DNA of 64,000 nucleotides. It comes from Janthinobacterium saanense (GTDB taxonomy: Bacteria > Pseudomonadota > Gammaproteobacteria > Burkholderiales > Burkholderiaceae_D). Both the position numbers and the translations under genes were made by a program. The notes under the pieces were generated by a model. The model did no database searches, was not told the origin of the DNA, and saw only the letters and a list, made by a program, of their open reading frames with translations. Numbering within the stretch: position 1 is the stretch's first letter; each line of letters opens with the position of its first letter. The stretch spans positions 90,159 through 154,158 of the forward strand of contig NZ_JACHCI010000015.1 of NCBI RefSeq assembly GCF_014200675.1, given 5' to 3'. Below, piece by piece: positions 53,109 to 63,800 of the stretch.

Positions 53109-53275
53109 ATTGTTCTCCTGACGGTATCTGAAACTGCTGCCTGAACTGCTGCCTGTTAAGTGATTATTGCCGTATTTAAAGCGCAGTATGCACTAATTTG
53201 TGGCGTTGACAATATCGGCCCGCCTTATCTCGACTAAAATGCCGGGGTTTTCCATCCTGTTGCGCCAGTACTGAC

Positions 53276-54517
53276 ATGTCTACTCCCATCCCTGTTACTT
53301 CCCATATCGCCATTATCGGTGGCGGCCCTGCCGGCCTGATGGCGGCGCAAACGGCTGCTGCCGCTGGCGCACGCGTGGCACTGTTCGACGCCATGCCGTC
53401 GGTCGGCCGCAAATTCCTGCTTGCCGGCCGTGGCGGCATGAATATCACGCATGCGGAAGAATATCAGGCGTTCGTCACGCGTTATGGCAAGCAGTCACAG
53501 CGTTTGCGTCCCGCGCTCGACCAGTTCGGCCCGCAGCAAGTGCGCGACTGGGTGCATGGCCTGGGCGTGGAGACTTTTGTCGGCTCTTCGAACCGCGTTT
53601 TCCCGACTGACATGAAGGCCGCGCCGCTGCTGCGCGCCTGGCTGCACCGCTTGCGTGAAGCGGGCGTGCAATTTCACATGCGCCACCGCTGGACGGGCTG
53701 GCGCGATGGCCAACTGGTATTTGCCACGCCCGATGGCGAGCGGCAGCTGGCTTTTGACGCCGTGATCCTGGCGCTCGGTGGCGGTAGCTGGGCGCGCCTG
53801 GGCTCAAGCGGCGCCTGGGTGCCGCTGCTGCAAGGGCAGGGCGTGGCGGTGGCGCCCCTGGCGCCGGCCAATTGCGGCTTCGATGTGGACTGGAGCACCT
53901 TCTTCAGCAGCCGTTATGCAGGCGAACCGTTGACGACAGTGGCGATTACGGCGCGCGATGCGGACGGGGTGTTATCGCGCCGCCAGGGCCAGTTCGTGGT
54001 CACGGCCGGTGGCGTGGAAGGCAGCCTGATTTATGCGCTGTCGGCGGCTTTGCGCGAGCAGATCGCGCAAGAGGGCAGCACCACCATCTGGCTCGATTTA
54101 ACGCCGGACTTCAGCGCCGAGCGTGTCTACGATGAAGTGACGCGCCCGCGCGGCGCGCGTTCCATGTCCAGCCATCTGCAAAGCCGGCTCGGCATCAAGG
54201 GCGTGAAATCAGGCTTGCTGCGCGAATGCCTGAGCGCGGCAGACTTTGCCGACGAAGCCAGACTGGCGCGCGCCATCAAGCTGCTGCCCGTGACGCTCAA
54301 GCGTCCGCGTCCCATCGACGAAGCGATCAGCAGCGCCGGCGGCGTGGCCTTCGAAAGCCTGGACGGCAGCATGCTGACCGCCATGCCCGGTGTGTTTGTG
54401 GCCGGCGAAATGCTGGACTGGGAAGCGCCCACCGGCGGCTATTTGCTGACCGCCTGCCTGGCTGGTGGCAAGGCGGCGGGGGAGCAGGCGGTGGCTTGGC
54501 TGGCGGCTGACGCTTAA
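53276..54517 (+). CDS. HI0933-type flavoprotein (TIGR03862-like)
   Basis: A 413-residue FAD protein: Rossmann motif IIGGGPAGLMAAQTA (residues 13-27), then SVGRKFLLAGRGGMNITH, the hallmark of the HI0933 family, TDMKAAPLLRAWL, and a C-terminal FAD-contact segment GGVAFESLDG with PGVFVAGEMLDWEAPTGGY. The family is widespread, with no firmly established reaction; roles in RNA or redox metabolism have been proposed. It runs as a single gene. Confidence 0.88.
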   Translation: MSTPIPVTSHIAIIGGGPAGLMAAQTAAAAGARVALFDAMPSVGRKFLLAGRGGMNITHAEEYQAFVTRYGKQSQRLRPALDQFGPQQVRDWVHGLGVETFVGSSNRVFPTDMKAAPLLRAWLHRLREAGVQFHMRHRWTGWRDGQLVFATPDGERQLAFDAVILALGGGSWARLGSSGAWVPLLQGQGVAVAPLAPANCGFDVDWSTFFSSRYAGEPLTTVAITARDADGVLSRRQGQFVVTAGGVEGSLIYALSAALREQIAQEGSTTIWLDLTPDFSAERVYDEVTRPRGARSMSSHLQSRLGIKGVKSGLLRECLSAADFADEARLARAIKLLPVTLKRPRPIDEAISSAGGVAFESLDGSMLTAMPGVFVAGEMLDWEAPTGGYLLTACLAGGKAAGEQAVAWLAADA

Positions 54518-54524
54518 AGAATTA

Positions 54525-55331
54525 TTAGTGCCAGACGATCTCCCCCGAGCCCGAATGCTGCGACTCGCGCCCGCGCGGGTTGCCGTGTACGTGGATGTCG
54601 CCGCTGCCGCGCAAATTCAGGGTGGCGTCGTTGCGGATGAAGACGGTGCTTTGGCCCGAGCCTTGCAGGCTGACGTTGGCCTTGTCGGCAGGCAGGTGTT
54701 CGGCGTCGATGTCGCCTGAACCGCTGAGGTCGGCGCGCAGGAGTTTGGTGTTGCCGCTGGCGACGATGCGTCCTGATCCCACCATTTCCAGGGTCACGCT
54801 GTCGCTATTGCCGCCATTGATGTCGAGGTTGCCGCTGCCGTTGACGGTGGCGTTGATCTGCTTGTAGCGACCGGTGAAGCTGATGTCGCCCGAGCCGGCC
54901 AGTTCCAGGCTGAAACTGTCGCCCGAAAATCCCGTGATCTTGCTATTGCCGTTGCCGTGTACTTCCAGTTGGGTAAGATTGGGCAGCACGATTTCCACCT
55001 GCAGCGGCTGGCGATGGTGGAACAGCATGCCCTTGGGGCCGATATGCAGGGTGGCGCCGTCGACGGTGGTGTCCACATTGGCCAGCAAACGCTGTTCGCC
55101 GCTGACTTTCAGCGAGGGCGTGGCGCCGCGGCGCAGGGTCAGGTCGATGGGGCCGGCCAGGTCGATGCTGGTAATGCTGGCGGGAATGGGCCGCGTATCG
55201 CTGCGCACGGCGCGGCCGGCTGCGCTGCTGGGGCTGCTGATGCCCTTGGCGCGCAGGGCAGCATAGGACATGGCGATCAGGACCAGGGCCAGCAAAAACA
55301 TGGAGAGGCCGACTTTGAGTAATTGTTTCAT
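54525..55331 (-). CDS. DUF2807 (GIN domain) secreted protein
   Basis: A 268-residue protein with an N-terminal signal anchor (LLKVGLSMFLLALVLIAMSY) and a right-handed beta-helix made of short repeats such as GSGDISFTG, GSGNLDINGG, GSGRIVASG and GSGDIDAE. This is the putative auto-transporter adhesin head GIN domain, of unknown role. AGGAAA precedes the ATG; the DUF1700 gene ends 20 bases upstream on the same strand, so both form an operon. Confidence 0.86.
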   Translation of the reverse strand: MKQLLKVGLSMFLLALVLIAMSYAALRAKGISSPSSAAGRAVRSDTRPIPASITSIDLAGPIDLTLRRGATPSLKVSGEQRLLANVDTTVDGATLHIGPKGMLFHHRQPLQVEIVLPNLTQLEVHGNGNSKITGFSGDSFSLELAGSGDISFTGRYKQINATVNGSGNLDINGGNSDSVTLEMVGSGRIVASGNTKLLRADLSGSGDIDAEHLPADKANVSLQGSGQSTVFIRNDATLNLRGSGDIHVHGNPRGRESQHSGSGEIVWH

Positions 55332-55351
55332 GGTGGTTTCCTCAGTGGCCC

Positions 55352-56125
55352 TCAGTGACCCTTGAGCAGGGAAATATTCATCGCGATATAGCGCCGGATG
55401 CCGATCAGGGTATAGCGCGTGACTACCAGGCTGAGCAGGAACAAGATGATGCCGCCCACCACGATGGCCATGCCGATCACGGTTTGCGTGGTGCGCGCGT
55501 CGCGGTCCAGGTCTGTCGAGATGCGGATGCCGCCGCCGGCCAGCACTTCCGCCTGCTCCACCACGCGTGAGGAAGACTGCGGCTCGCCGCCATTGTCGCC
55601 AGTGGACTGGTCGTCGCGGTCCGGTGACTTGTAGACGCGGATGCCTGTATCGCCGATGACGATGCGCGTTTCGCGCGGCGCATCGCCATCGTCCTGGATG
55701 ATGATATGGCGCAAGGGGCCGTCTAGCACCAGTTCGTTGGCGCCGGACAAGCCGCTGGCGGTAATGGCGATGCCAGCCAGGTAAAAGCTCAGTCCCAGCG
55801 CGTACAAGGTGGCCAGCAAGGCTGCGTAGACGGCGGCGGGCACCACCATGAACAGATTGAAGATAGCCAGGCCGACTAGCGACACCAGCAGGCGCAGCAG
55901 GTTGACGGGGTTTTTCTTTTGTTCGAACGCCCGGCGCCGGGTGTTGCTGCGCAAGGTCATGGCGATCTTTTTCGGGTCGCCCAGTTCATCGGCGATTTCC
56001 TGCTCGCTGCGGCCGGCGGCCAGGCCTTCGTTGAAGGTCTGTTCGTAGTACGCCATCGTCTTGGCGATCAGGTCGGGCGGTAATCCAGCCAGTGCCTGGC
56101 GCAGTTTGTCGAGATAATTATTCAT
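55352..56125 (-). CDS. DUF1700/HAAS-domain membrane protein
   Basis: A 257-residue membrane protein. The N-terminal 60 residues (YLDKLRQALAGLP, MAYYEQTFNEGL, ADELGDPKKIA) are the HAAS helical domain that in other bacteria pairs with PadR-type regulators; none is encoded here. Four hydrophobic segments follow at about 75-125 and 215-240, with a polar extracytoplasmic stretch between. Co-oriented with the DUF2807 gene, a pairing known from envelope-stress operons. Confidence 0.85.
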   Translation of the reverse strand: MNNYLDKLRQALAGLPPDLIAKTMAYYEQTFNEGLAAGRSEQEIADELGDPKKIAMTLRSNTRRRAFEQKKNPVNLLRLLVSLVGLAIFNLFMVVPAAVYAALLATLYALGLSFYLAGIAITASGLSGANELVLDGPLRHIIIQDDGDAPRETRIVIGDTGIRVYKSPDRDDQSTGDNGGEPQSSSRVVEQAEVLAGGGIRISTDLDRDARTTQTVIGMAIVVGGIILFLLSLVVTRYTLIGIRRYIAMNISLLKGH

Positions 56126-56280
56126 ATATTTAGCTTAGCTTCAGCTTGCCCTGTGTGCTTGGAGCCTGTGTTTAACCTATGCTCGGACTGTACCCAAACG
56201 GCCCGGCATGCACCAGCATAGTGCGACAGACTGCAATTTTGATGGGGTCAGCGGCGCCAGGGCAGGATGCACTGTCAAGT

Positions 56281-57651
56281 CTACTTTTGTCGGCTGAGCT
56301 GCGCGGCTGCCTGCACGCCGCTGCGTACGGCCGCTTCGATGGTGGCCGGGTAGTCATGGGCGCTATCTTCGCTGGCCGTATAGTCGCCAGCGATCAGCAG
56401 TCCATCGATGCCGCTGGCATTGCCCGGGCGCTGCAAGTTGGGCGTGCAGGCGAAGGTGGCGCGTTTTTCGGTGATGACCTGGGTCCATAGCGGCTGGGCC
56501 AGCGCAGCCTGAGCCAGCACTTGCGCCAGTTGATCTGCGATGGCTTGCGCCAGCGTCGCATGGCCTTGCTCTGCCGCCTGGCTGGATGCGCTGACGACGA
56601 CCGCCAGCAAACCGGGCTGGCTGGTATCGAGCTGGCCCCGGTCGAATACGAACTGGCCCCAGTGCCCAATTTCTGGGGCATCGGCCAGGGCGTAAAACGG
56701 CAAGTCCAGGCGTACGCTGGGGTCGTATTGCAGATAGCAGGTGCTGATCGCTTCCGGCGTGAAGGCTTGCAATTGTTCGATGACGGCGCTGCTGCGTTCA
56801 TCTTGCAAGCCTTGCAGCAGGGTGGCTGCCTGGGCTGAAGAAGTGGCGATGACGGCGCCGTCATAGGTGTCGTCGCCGTTGATTTGCCAGCGGCCGTCCG
56901 GCAGCGGGATCAAAGCATCGACTTTTACACCCGTGTGCACCGCGCCGCCATGCTGCGCGACATAGCGGGCGGCGGCGTCGGGGAACAGCGACGATAAATC
57001 AGTTTTCGGCAACAGCATGTCCGAGGCGCTGCGTTTGCTGGCGCCCAGGCTGTCGCGCAGCACATTGATAAAGACCCGGGCCGAAGCGCGTTCGGGCGGC
57101 GTGTTCAATGCCGCCAGGCACAGCGGACGCCACATCAGCTTGATCAGGCGCCCGGTCTGGTCGAAGCGCTCCAGCAATTCGCTGACCGAACAATCGTTGT
57201 AGAGTTGCCAGCCCATCCAGCGCATGGCGCTGGAAAAGCGCATCAGCGACAGCTTGTCGGCCCGCTGCAAACCCTTGGTCCGCAGCAAGGCCCAGGCCAG
57301 GTGCAGCGGCGCAGGCCAGCGCGGGGCGATAAAATCCATACCGCCAGAGTTTGGCGGGTAGCGCATCTGCAGCGGCAGGTTCAGGATCAGCGCGCGCGGA
57401 TCTTGCCCCGCCAGCTTGAGCAGGCGCAAGGTTTCCGTGTAGGCGCCCAGCAAGATGTGCTGGCCGTTGTCGAGTACCAGGCCTTCGCGTTCAACCTTGC
57501 GCGCCCGTCCACCGAGGGTGCGCGCGGCCTCGAACAGCGTGACGGCATGGCCGGCGCGGACCAGTTCCATGGCAGAGGCGCAACCGGCCCAGCCGCCGCC
57601 GATCACGGCATAGCGTTGCGCAGACACGGATTTAGCCAAGGGTTTAGCCAC
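56281..57651 (-). CDS. hpnE: Hydroxysqualene dehydroxylase
   Basis: A 456-residue FAD amine-oxidase-like protein with dinucleotide motif VIGGGWAGCASAMEL, TLGGRARKVEREGLVLDNGQ (quoted in full) and a C-terminal GLLIAGDYTASE. It reduces hydroxysqualene to squalene in the three-step HpnCDE route. It starts at a GTG (57651) that overlaps the end of hpnD by 8 bases, indicating coupled translation; the next in-frame GTG, 8 codons later, is a possible alternative. Confidence 0.92.
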   Translation of the reverse strand: MAKPLAKSVSAQRYAVIGGGWAGCASAMELVRAGHAVTLFEAARTLGGRARKVEREGLVLDNGQHILLGAYTETLRLLKLAGQDPRALILNLPLQMRYPPNSGGMDFIAPRWPAPLHLAWALLRTKGLQRADKLSLMRFSSAMRWMGWQLYNDCSVSELLERFDQTGRLIKLMWRPLCLAALNTPPERASARVFINVLRDSLGASKRSASDMLLPKTDLSSLFPDAAARYVAQHGGAVHTGVKVDALIPLPDGRWQINGDDTYDGAVIATSSAQAATLLQGLQDERSSAVIEQLQAFTPEAISTCYLQYDPSVRLDLPFYALADAPEIGHWGQFVFDRGQLDTSQPGLLAVVVSASSQAAEQGHATLAQAIADQLAQVLAQAALAQPLWTQVITEKRATFACTPNLQRPGNASGIDGLLIAGDYTASEDSAHDYPATIEAAVRSGVQAAAQLSRQK

Positions 57652-58477
57652 TAATCCAGGTCTTCCAGGCCAGCCACAGTTTGCGGATCGGGGTCAGGGA
57701 GATGCGCTGCTTGAGTACGTGGTAGCCATCGCGCTCGACTTCTTCCAGCAAAGTGCGGTAGATGGCAGCCATGATCAGGCCGGGGCGCTGGGCGCGGCGG
57801 TCTTCCTTGGGCAGCAGGGCGAACGCCTCGTCATAGGCTTTTTGCGCACGCGCCACCTGGAAGCGCATCAGGTTTTCAAAGTTTTCGTTGTGGCGGGCGT
57901 TCAGCAGGTCGGCCGCCGTCACATTGAACTGCTGCAACTCGCTGATCGGCAGATAGATGCGCCCCTTGCGCGCATCTTCGCCCACGTCGCGGATGATGTT
58001 GGTCAGCTGGAAGGCATGTCCCAGTTTCTCTGCGTATTGCAAAGTTTCCGGGCGGGTCGCGCCGAAGATGCTGGCCGACAAGATACCCACCACGCTGGCG
58101 ACATGCCAGCAATAGCGGCTCATGGCCTGGTAGTCGAGGTAGCGAGTCTGGTTCAAATCCATTTCCATGCCGTCGATGATGGCTTGCAAATGTTTTTCTT
58201 CCAGCTTGTACACGTCCAGATGCGGTTGCAGCGCGCGCATCACGGGATGCGTGGGATTGCCCTCGTACATGGTCTTGACTTCCTTGCGCCACCAGACCAG
58301 CTTGGTGCGTGCCACGGCTTCGTCCACGCAGTCATCGACCGTGTCGTCCACCTCGCGGCAAAACGCGTACAGGGCCGTGATCGCCTTGCGGCGCTCGGCG
58401 GGCAGGAACAGGAAGCTGTAGTAAAAGCTGGAGCCGCTCTGGGCGGCTTTTTGTTGGCAGTATTCGTCAGGAGACAT
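57644..58477 (-). CDS. hpnD: Presqualene diphosphate synthase
   Basis: A 277-residue trans-isoprenyl diphosphate synthase-like enzyme with the Asp-rich motifs REVDDTVDD (first) and DVGEDARKGR (second). It joins two farnesyl diphosphates to presqualene diphosphate. The ATG at 58477 is used; a TTG two codons earlier is less likely. It overlaps hpnE and lies 46 bases downstream of hpnC. Confidence 0.93.
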   Translation of the reverse strand: MSPDEYCQQKAAQSGSSFYYSFLFLPAERRKAITALYAFCREVDDTVDDCVDEAVARTKLVWWRKEVKTMYEGNPTHPVMRALQPHLDVYKLEEKHLQAIIDGMEMDLNQTRYLDYQAMSRYCWHVASVVGILSASIFGATRPETLQYAEKLGHAFQLTNIIRDVGEDARKGRIYLPISELQQFNVTAADLLNARHNENFENLMRFQVARAQKAYDEAFALLPKEDRRAQRPGLIMAAIYRTLLEEVERDGYHVLKQRISLTPIRKLWLAWKTWISG

Positions 58478-58523
58478 AGGCAAAAAAGCAAGGGTGACAG
58501 ATCGAAGCCGCTATTCTATCGTC

Positions 58524-59396
58524 TTACACTGTGGGTGTAGGAGGAAAACGCGGTTTTACTTGTGCAACCGGCAGCAAGCGTTTTTTCGACATGCGCACGG
58601 CGCGCCAGAAAATGGTCAGCCAGTCGCGTTTGCTGAGCTTGGGACGGCGCCGGAAGACGTCGTAATTGACTGCTTCGATGGATTCGAGGATGTGCAAGCC
58701 GCCTTGCACCACCAGCCGCAGTTCCCAGCCGATGCGGCCGCGCAAGCGCAGGGCCAGCGGCGCGCCACTGAGCATCAACTCGCGTGCGCGCGCCACTTCA
58801 AAACGCATCAAGGCGCTCCACTTGCCATGCGATTCGGCCCGTTCAAACGCGGCCGGCGAGACGGCAAAGCGCGTGAAATCTTCCATCGGCAGGTAGATGC
58901 GCTCTTTCTGCTGGTCGATGGCGACATCTTGCAAGAAATTAATTAGTTGTAAAGCTGAGCATATGGCATTCGAATCGCGTACATTCTCTTCGTCAACGGC
59001 CTGGTACAGATGCAGCATCAGCAAGCCGACCGGGTTGGCGGAGCGGGCGCAATAGTCCATCACGTCGTCGTGGGTGGCGTAGCGCGTGGTTTCCACATCT
59101 TGCTGGAAGGCCGACAGCAAGTCATGAAACGGTTTCATCGGCAAGTCGAATTTCGCGATGACCTTGGCCAGGCGCGCAAACATCGGGTCGTCGCTGCTCT
59201 CCTGCATTTGTATGCGGCCCAGTTCCCTGGCATAGGCTTGTAGGGCGGCCAGCCGTTCGGCCGGCGTGGCGTCGCCTTCATCGGCCAGGTCGTCCGCGCT
59301 GCGGGCGAAGGCATAGATGGCTTCGACGGCAGGCACCAGCCGGCGCGGCAAGAGGAAAGAAGCGACAGGGAAATTTTCGTAATGGTCTACAGGCAT
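58524..59396 (-). CDS. hpnC: Hydroxysqualene synthase
   Basis: A 290-residue member of the squalene/phytoene synthase family with ARSADDLADEGD and QDVAIDQQKER as the two metal-binding motifs. It converts presqualene diphosphate to hydroxysqualene. First gene of hpnCDE; squalene-hopene cyclase is not in the window, so the hopanoid end of the path cannot be confirmed here. The ATG at 59396 is preferred to the GTG at 59402. Confidence 0.92.
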   Translation of the reverse strand: MPVDHYENFPVASFLLPRRLVPAVEAIYAFARSADDLADEGDATPAERLAALQAYARELGRIQMQESSDDPMFARLAKVIAKFDLPMKPFHDLLSAFQQDVETTRYATHDDVMDYCARSANPVGLLMLHLYQAVDEENVRDSNAICSALQLINFLQDVAIDQQKERIYLPMEDFTRFAVSPAAFERAESHGKWSALMRFEVARARELMLSGAPLALRLRGRIGWELRLVVQGGLHILESIEAVNYDVFRRRPKLSKRDWLTIFWRAVRMSKKRLLPVAQVKPRFPPTPTV

Positions 59397-59449
59397 GAAC
59401 ACACTTGTTTAGTATTGCAATTTTTTTAATTCGGCGACAAAGGACGAAA

Positions 59450-59515
59450 TTAATGACGCAAAAGTCACTAAATTTTTTTGCGCACGATTATAATTAATAA
59501 CCGACGAGTCATTAA
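59450..59515. promoter_or_regulatory. Possible operator between hpnC and the RND genes
   Basis: TTAATGAC (59450-59457) and GTCATTAA (59508-59515) form a perfect 8-bp inverted pair 50 bases apart, and a third half-site GTCACTAA lies between them (59464-59471). The 273-base gap between two divergent operons is AT-rich and must hold both promoters. Regulatory meaning is speculative. Confidence 0.35.
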
Positions 59516-59669
59516 GGTAGGCAGCGTATTGCTGCCAGCCGGAATGCGCAGACGGATATTGTCACAAATTTAAGATAATCAGTAAGGAAAAGTTTGGCGC
59601 TACCCATCCGGCAAGCAAAAAGTTTCCTGACATAAAAAATCTACAGCCCGCATAGTAAAGGAAATTACC

Positions 59670-60842
59670 TTGTTTGCCCTGAAAACCCTGCGCCCTGAGA
59701 CTGGCGCGCCCGTATTTTTTGCCCTGCGCCCCATGGCCAGCGGTGCACTGGCGCTTGCCTTGGCCGTCACCCTGTCCGCCTGTTCCAAACCAGCCCCGAA
59801 AGTCGACGAGGTGCGCCCCGTGCGGGCAATCGTCTTATCGAGTAGCAATGTCGATGTCAACGCCGAGTTCGCAGGCGAGGTGGTACCCCGCGTGGTGTCG
59901 CAACTGGGTTTTCGCGTGGGCGGCAAGATCGTGGCGCGCAAGGTCGATGTGGGCACGGTGGTCAAGCGCGGCCAGGTGCTGATGCAGCTGGACCCACAGG
60001 ATTTGCAATTGTCGCAGGCGCAAGCCAAGGCCTCGCTGGCCAGTGCAGAAACCAACCGCGACCTGGCGCGTGCCGAACTGAAGCGTTATCAGGACTTGCG
60101 CGACAAAAACTTCGTCAGCCAGACCGTGCTTGACAGCAAGGATGCGACTTACAAGGCGGCCCAGTCGAATGTGGATGCAGCCCAGGCTGCTTATCGCGGC
60201 CAGGCCAACCAGTCCGGCTATGCCAGCTTGCTGGCCGATGTCGATGGCGTGGTGACGCGCATCGATGCGGAAGCAGGGCAGGTGGTGGCGGCCGGCACGC
60301 CCGTGGTGCAAGTGGCCAGGAGCGGCGACAAGGAAATCGCCATCGGTTTGCCGGAAGACAAGGTGGAAACCATGCGTGGCGTAAAAGATGTGGTGGTGCG
60401 TCTGTGGGCCGACCCGAGCCAGGCGCTGGCAGGCAAGATCCGTGAAATTTCACCGGTCGCTGATCCCGCCACGCGTACTTATCAAGCCAAGGTCACGATA
60501 CCGGACTTGCCGCAGGCGCGCCTGGGCATGACGGCGGTGGTCCAGTTTGCTTCGCAGACGGCGATGCCGCAAATCAGGGTGCCGCTGACGGCCTTGTTCA
60601 ATGAAAAATCGCAAAGCTCGGTCTGGGTAGTGGAAAACGGCGCCGTGCAGCGCGTGGCCGTGACGGTGGGCGGCGTGGCGGGCAATGATTTATTGCTGAG
60701 CTCGGGCGTGAAGGCGGGCCAGACCGTGGTGACGGCGGGCGCCAATGTGCTGAAACCTGGGCAGAAAGTCAGCATCCTCGGTACGGGCCTGGCGCCGATG
60801 GCGGGGTCCGCAGCCCCGGCGGGTGCTGGAGTGGCCAAATGA
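59670..60842 (+). CDS. RND efflux periplasmic adaptor (membrane-fusion lipoprotein)
   Basis: A 390-residue adaptor: lipoprotein signal with lipobox LSAC (Cys38), beta-barrel and lipoyl halves (VGGKIVARKVDVGTVVKRGQ), a short coiled-coil hairpin (AQAKASLASAETNRDLARAE) and a C-terminal membrane-proximal domain. It links an inner-membrane RND pump to an outer-membrane channel. The start is a TTG with AAGGA 7 bases upstream; the first ATG is 22 codons further on and has no ribosome site. It overlaps the pump gene by ATGA. No outer-membrane factor gene is visible. Confidence 0.9.
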   Translation: MFALKTLRPETGAPVFFALRPMASGALALALAVTLSACSKPAPKVDEVRPVRAIVLSSSNVDVNAEFAGEVVPRVVSQLGFRVGGKIVARKVDVGTVVKRGQVLMQLDPQDLQLSQAQAKASLASAETNRDLARAELKRYQDLRDKNFVSQTVLDSKDATYKAAQSNVDAAQAAYRGQANQSGYASLLADVDGVVTRIDAEAGQVVAAGTPVVQVARSGDKEIAIGLPEDKVETMRGVKDVVVRLWADPSQALAGKIREISPVADPATRTYQAKVTIPDLPQARLGMTAVVQFASQTAMPQIRVPLTALFNEKSQSSVWVVENGAVQRVAVTVGGVAGNDLLLSSGVKAGQTVVTAGANVLKPGQKVSILGTGLAPMAGSAAPAGAGVAK

Positions 60843-63800
60843 AGGGCGGTTTCAATCTGTCGCGCTGGGCGCTCGAACATATACCGCTGACGCGCTACCT
60901 GATGGCCGTGCTGTTGATAGGCGGCATGCTCAGTTATGCCAACCTGGGCCAGGATGAAGATCCGCCATTTACTTTCCGCGCGATGGTCTTGCAAGCGTAC
61001 TGGCCAGGCGCCACGGCGCTGCAGATGGCCGATCAGGTAACCGACAAGCTGGAGCAAAAACTGCAGGAAACGCCCTACATCAATGACATCACCAGCTATT
61101 CCAAGCCTGGTGAAACCTTGATCCTGCTGCAATTGCGCGAATCGGCGCCGCCGAAAGAAACCGCTGCCGCCTGGTACCAGGTGCGCAAGAAGATAGGCGA
61201 CATCCAGGGCACTTTGCCCGCTGGCGTGGTCGGCCCCTTCTTCAATGATGAATTTGGCGATACCTATGGTTCCATCTTCGCCTTGTCGGGCGACGGTTTC
61301 AGCTATGCGGAAATGAAGGATTATGCGGACCGGGTGCGGCAAGAGCTGTTGTCCGTAGCGCAAGTGTCCAAGGTGGCGCTGTTCGGCGTGCAAGATGAAA
61401 AAATCAATATCGTCTTTTCACACAAGAAGTTTGCCCAGCTGGGCATCCCGTTCGAAGCCATCGTGCAGCAGCTGAGCGCGCAAAACACCATCAATTCCAC
61501 CGGCGTGCTGGTCACGCCGACGGACAATCTGCAAGTGCGGGTGACGGGCGCCATGGTCAAGGTGCAAGACTTGGAAAACATGGAACTGCGTGCCAACGGC
61601 ACGACCTTCCGCCTGGGTGACTTCGCCACCGTCAAGCGCGAATTCACCGATCCGCCCAAGGACAAGATGCGTTTCAATGGCAAGGAAGTGATCGGCTTGG
61701 GCGTGTCGATGGAAAAGGGCGGCAATATCATCGAAATGGGCAAGGCCTTGCAGGCCACCATGGCGCATATGAAGAGCCAGTTGCCGGTCGGCATAGAACT
61801 GCAGCGCGTATCGAACCAGCCGGAAGCCGTGTCGGCCTCGGTGGGCGAATTCGTGCATACCCTGATCGAAGCGATTTTGATCGTGCTGGCCGTCAGTTTC
61901 GTGGCGCTGGGCTTGCACACCAAGCCGCTGCGCATCGATGTGCGTCCTGGCCTGGTGGTGGCCCTGACGATACCGCTGGTGCTGGCCGTCACTTTCCTGT
62001 GCATGCATATGCTCGATATCGATTTGCACAAGATTTCCCTGGGTGCCTTGATTATTGCCTTGGGCTTGCTGGTCGATGACGCCATCATCGCCGTCGAAAT
62101 GATGGTGCGCAAGATGGAAGAGGGCTTTTCCCGTTTCGACGCCGCCACGTTTGCCTACACTTCGACCGCCATGCCCATGCTGACAGGCACCTTGATCACG
62201 GTGGCGGGCTTTCTGCCCATTGGCCTGGCCAAGTCGACGGCCGGCGAATATACGTTTTCGCTGTTTTCCGTCAATGCGCTGGCGCTGATCATTTCCTGGC
62301 TGGTGGCCGTGATCTTCACGCCGTATATCGGTTACGTGCTGCTGAAGGTCAAGCCGCATGCGAATAATGACCATGAGTTGTTCGATACGCCCAACTTCCG
62401 CCGTTTTCGCCGCGCCGTCACCTGGTGCGTGGAATGGCGCAAGACGACGATCGCCGCCACCCTGGTCATCTTTGCAATGGGCATTTATGGTTTTAATTTT
62501 ATCGAGAAGCAATTCTTCCCCGATTCCAGCCGGCCGGAACTGATGGTGGAAATGTGGTCGCCCGAGGGCACGACCTTTGCCGCCAATGAAGCGCAAGTGA
62601 AAAAGTTTGAAGCGTTTGTCAGCAAGCTCGATGGCGTGGAAAGCGTGACCAGCTATGTGGGCACGGGCAGCCCCCGTTTCTACTTGCCGCTCGATCAGAT
62701 CTTCCCGCAGACCAACGTCTCGCAAATCGTAGTCTTGCCGAAAAGCCTGGCCCAGCGTGAAATCCTGCGCCACAAAATCGTCGACGTCTTCAAGCAGGAT
62801 TTCCCGGAAGTACGGGGCAGGGTCAAGCTTTTGCCAAATGGTCCACCCGTGCCCTATCCCGTGCAGTTTCGCGTGACGGGGACGGACGTGGCGCAAGTGC
62901 GGACAATTGCCGACCAGGTCAAGGAGACCATGCGTGGCAACCCGAATACCGTGGGCGTCAACGATAACTGGAATGAATCGGTGAAAGTCTTGCGCCTGGA
63001 CCTGGACCAGGACAAGATGCGCGCCCTGGGGATTACCTCGAAAACGGTGATGCAGGCGGCCAATACCATCCTGTCGGGCACGGTGATTGGCCAATTCCGC
63101 GAAGACAATAAGCTGATCGATATCCAGGTGCGCCAGCCCCTGGAAGAGCGGGCCACGATTTCCGTGCTGTACGACACGAATATCCCCACTTCCACGGGCA
63201 AGTCGGTGCCGATCTCGCAAATTGCCCGCGTGCATTTTGTGTGGGAGCCGGGCGTGGTCTGGCGCGACCGCCGTGCCTGGGCGATTACCGTGCAATCGGA
63301 TGTGATCGATGGCATACAGGGCGCGACCGTCTCGACGCAGCTGAAACCCCAGATGGATGCCTTGCGCAGCAAGTTGCCAGCGGGCTATCACATCATCCTG
63401 AAAGGCGTGGAGGCCGACAGTGGCAAGGCGGAAGCGTCGATTGCAGCCAACTTGCCGCTGGCAATCTTCATTATCTTTACCTTGCTGATGCTGCAATTGC
63501 AAAGTTTCTCGCGTGCCATGCTGGTGTTCCTGACGGGGCCGCTGGGCGTGGCAGGCGCGGCGTTTGCCTTGCTGCTGCTGCACCGTCCGTTGGGCTTCGT
63601 GGCCAACCTGGGCATCATCGCGCTGTTCGGCATGATCATCCGCAACTCGGTGATCCTGATCGACCAGATCGAGCAAGACATCAAGGATGGCTCGGCGCCA
63701 TGGGACGCCATCATCGATTCGGCCGTACGCCGTTGCCGCCCCATCGTGCTGACGGCTGCCGCAGCGGCGCTGGCGATGATACCGCTGTCGCGTTCGGTTT

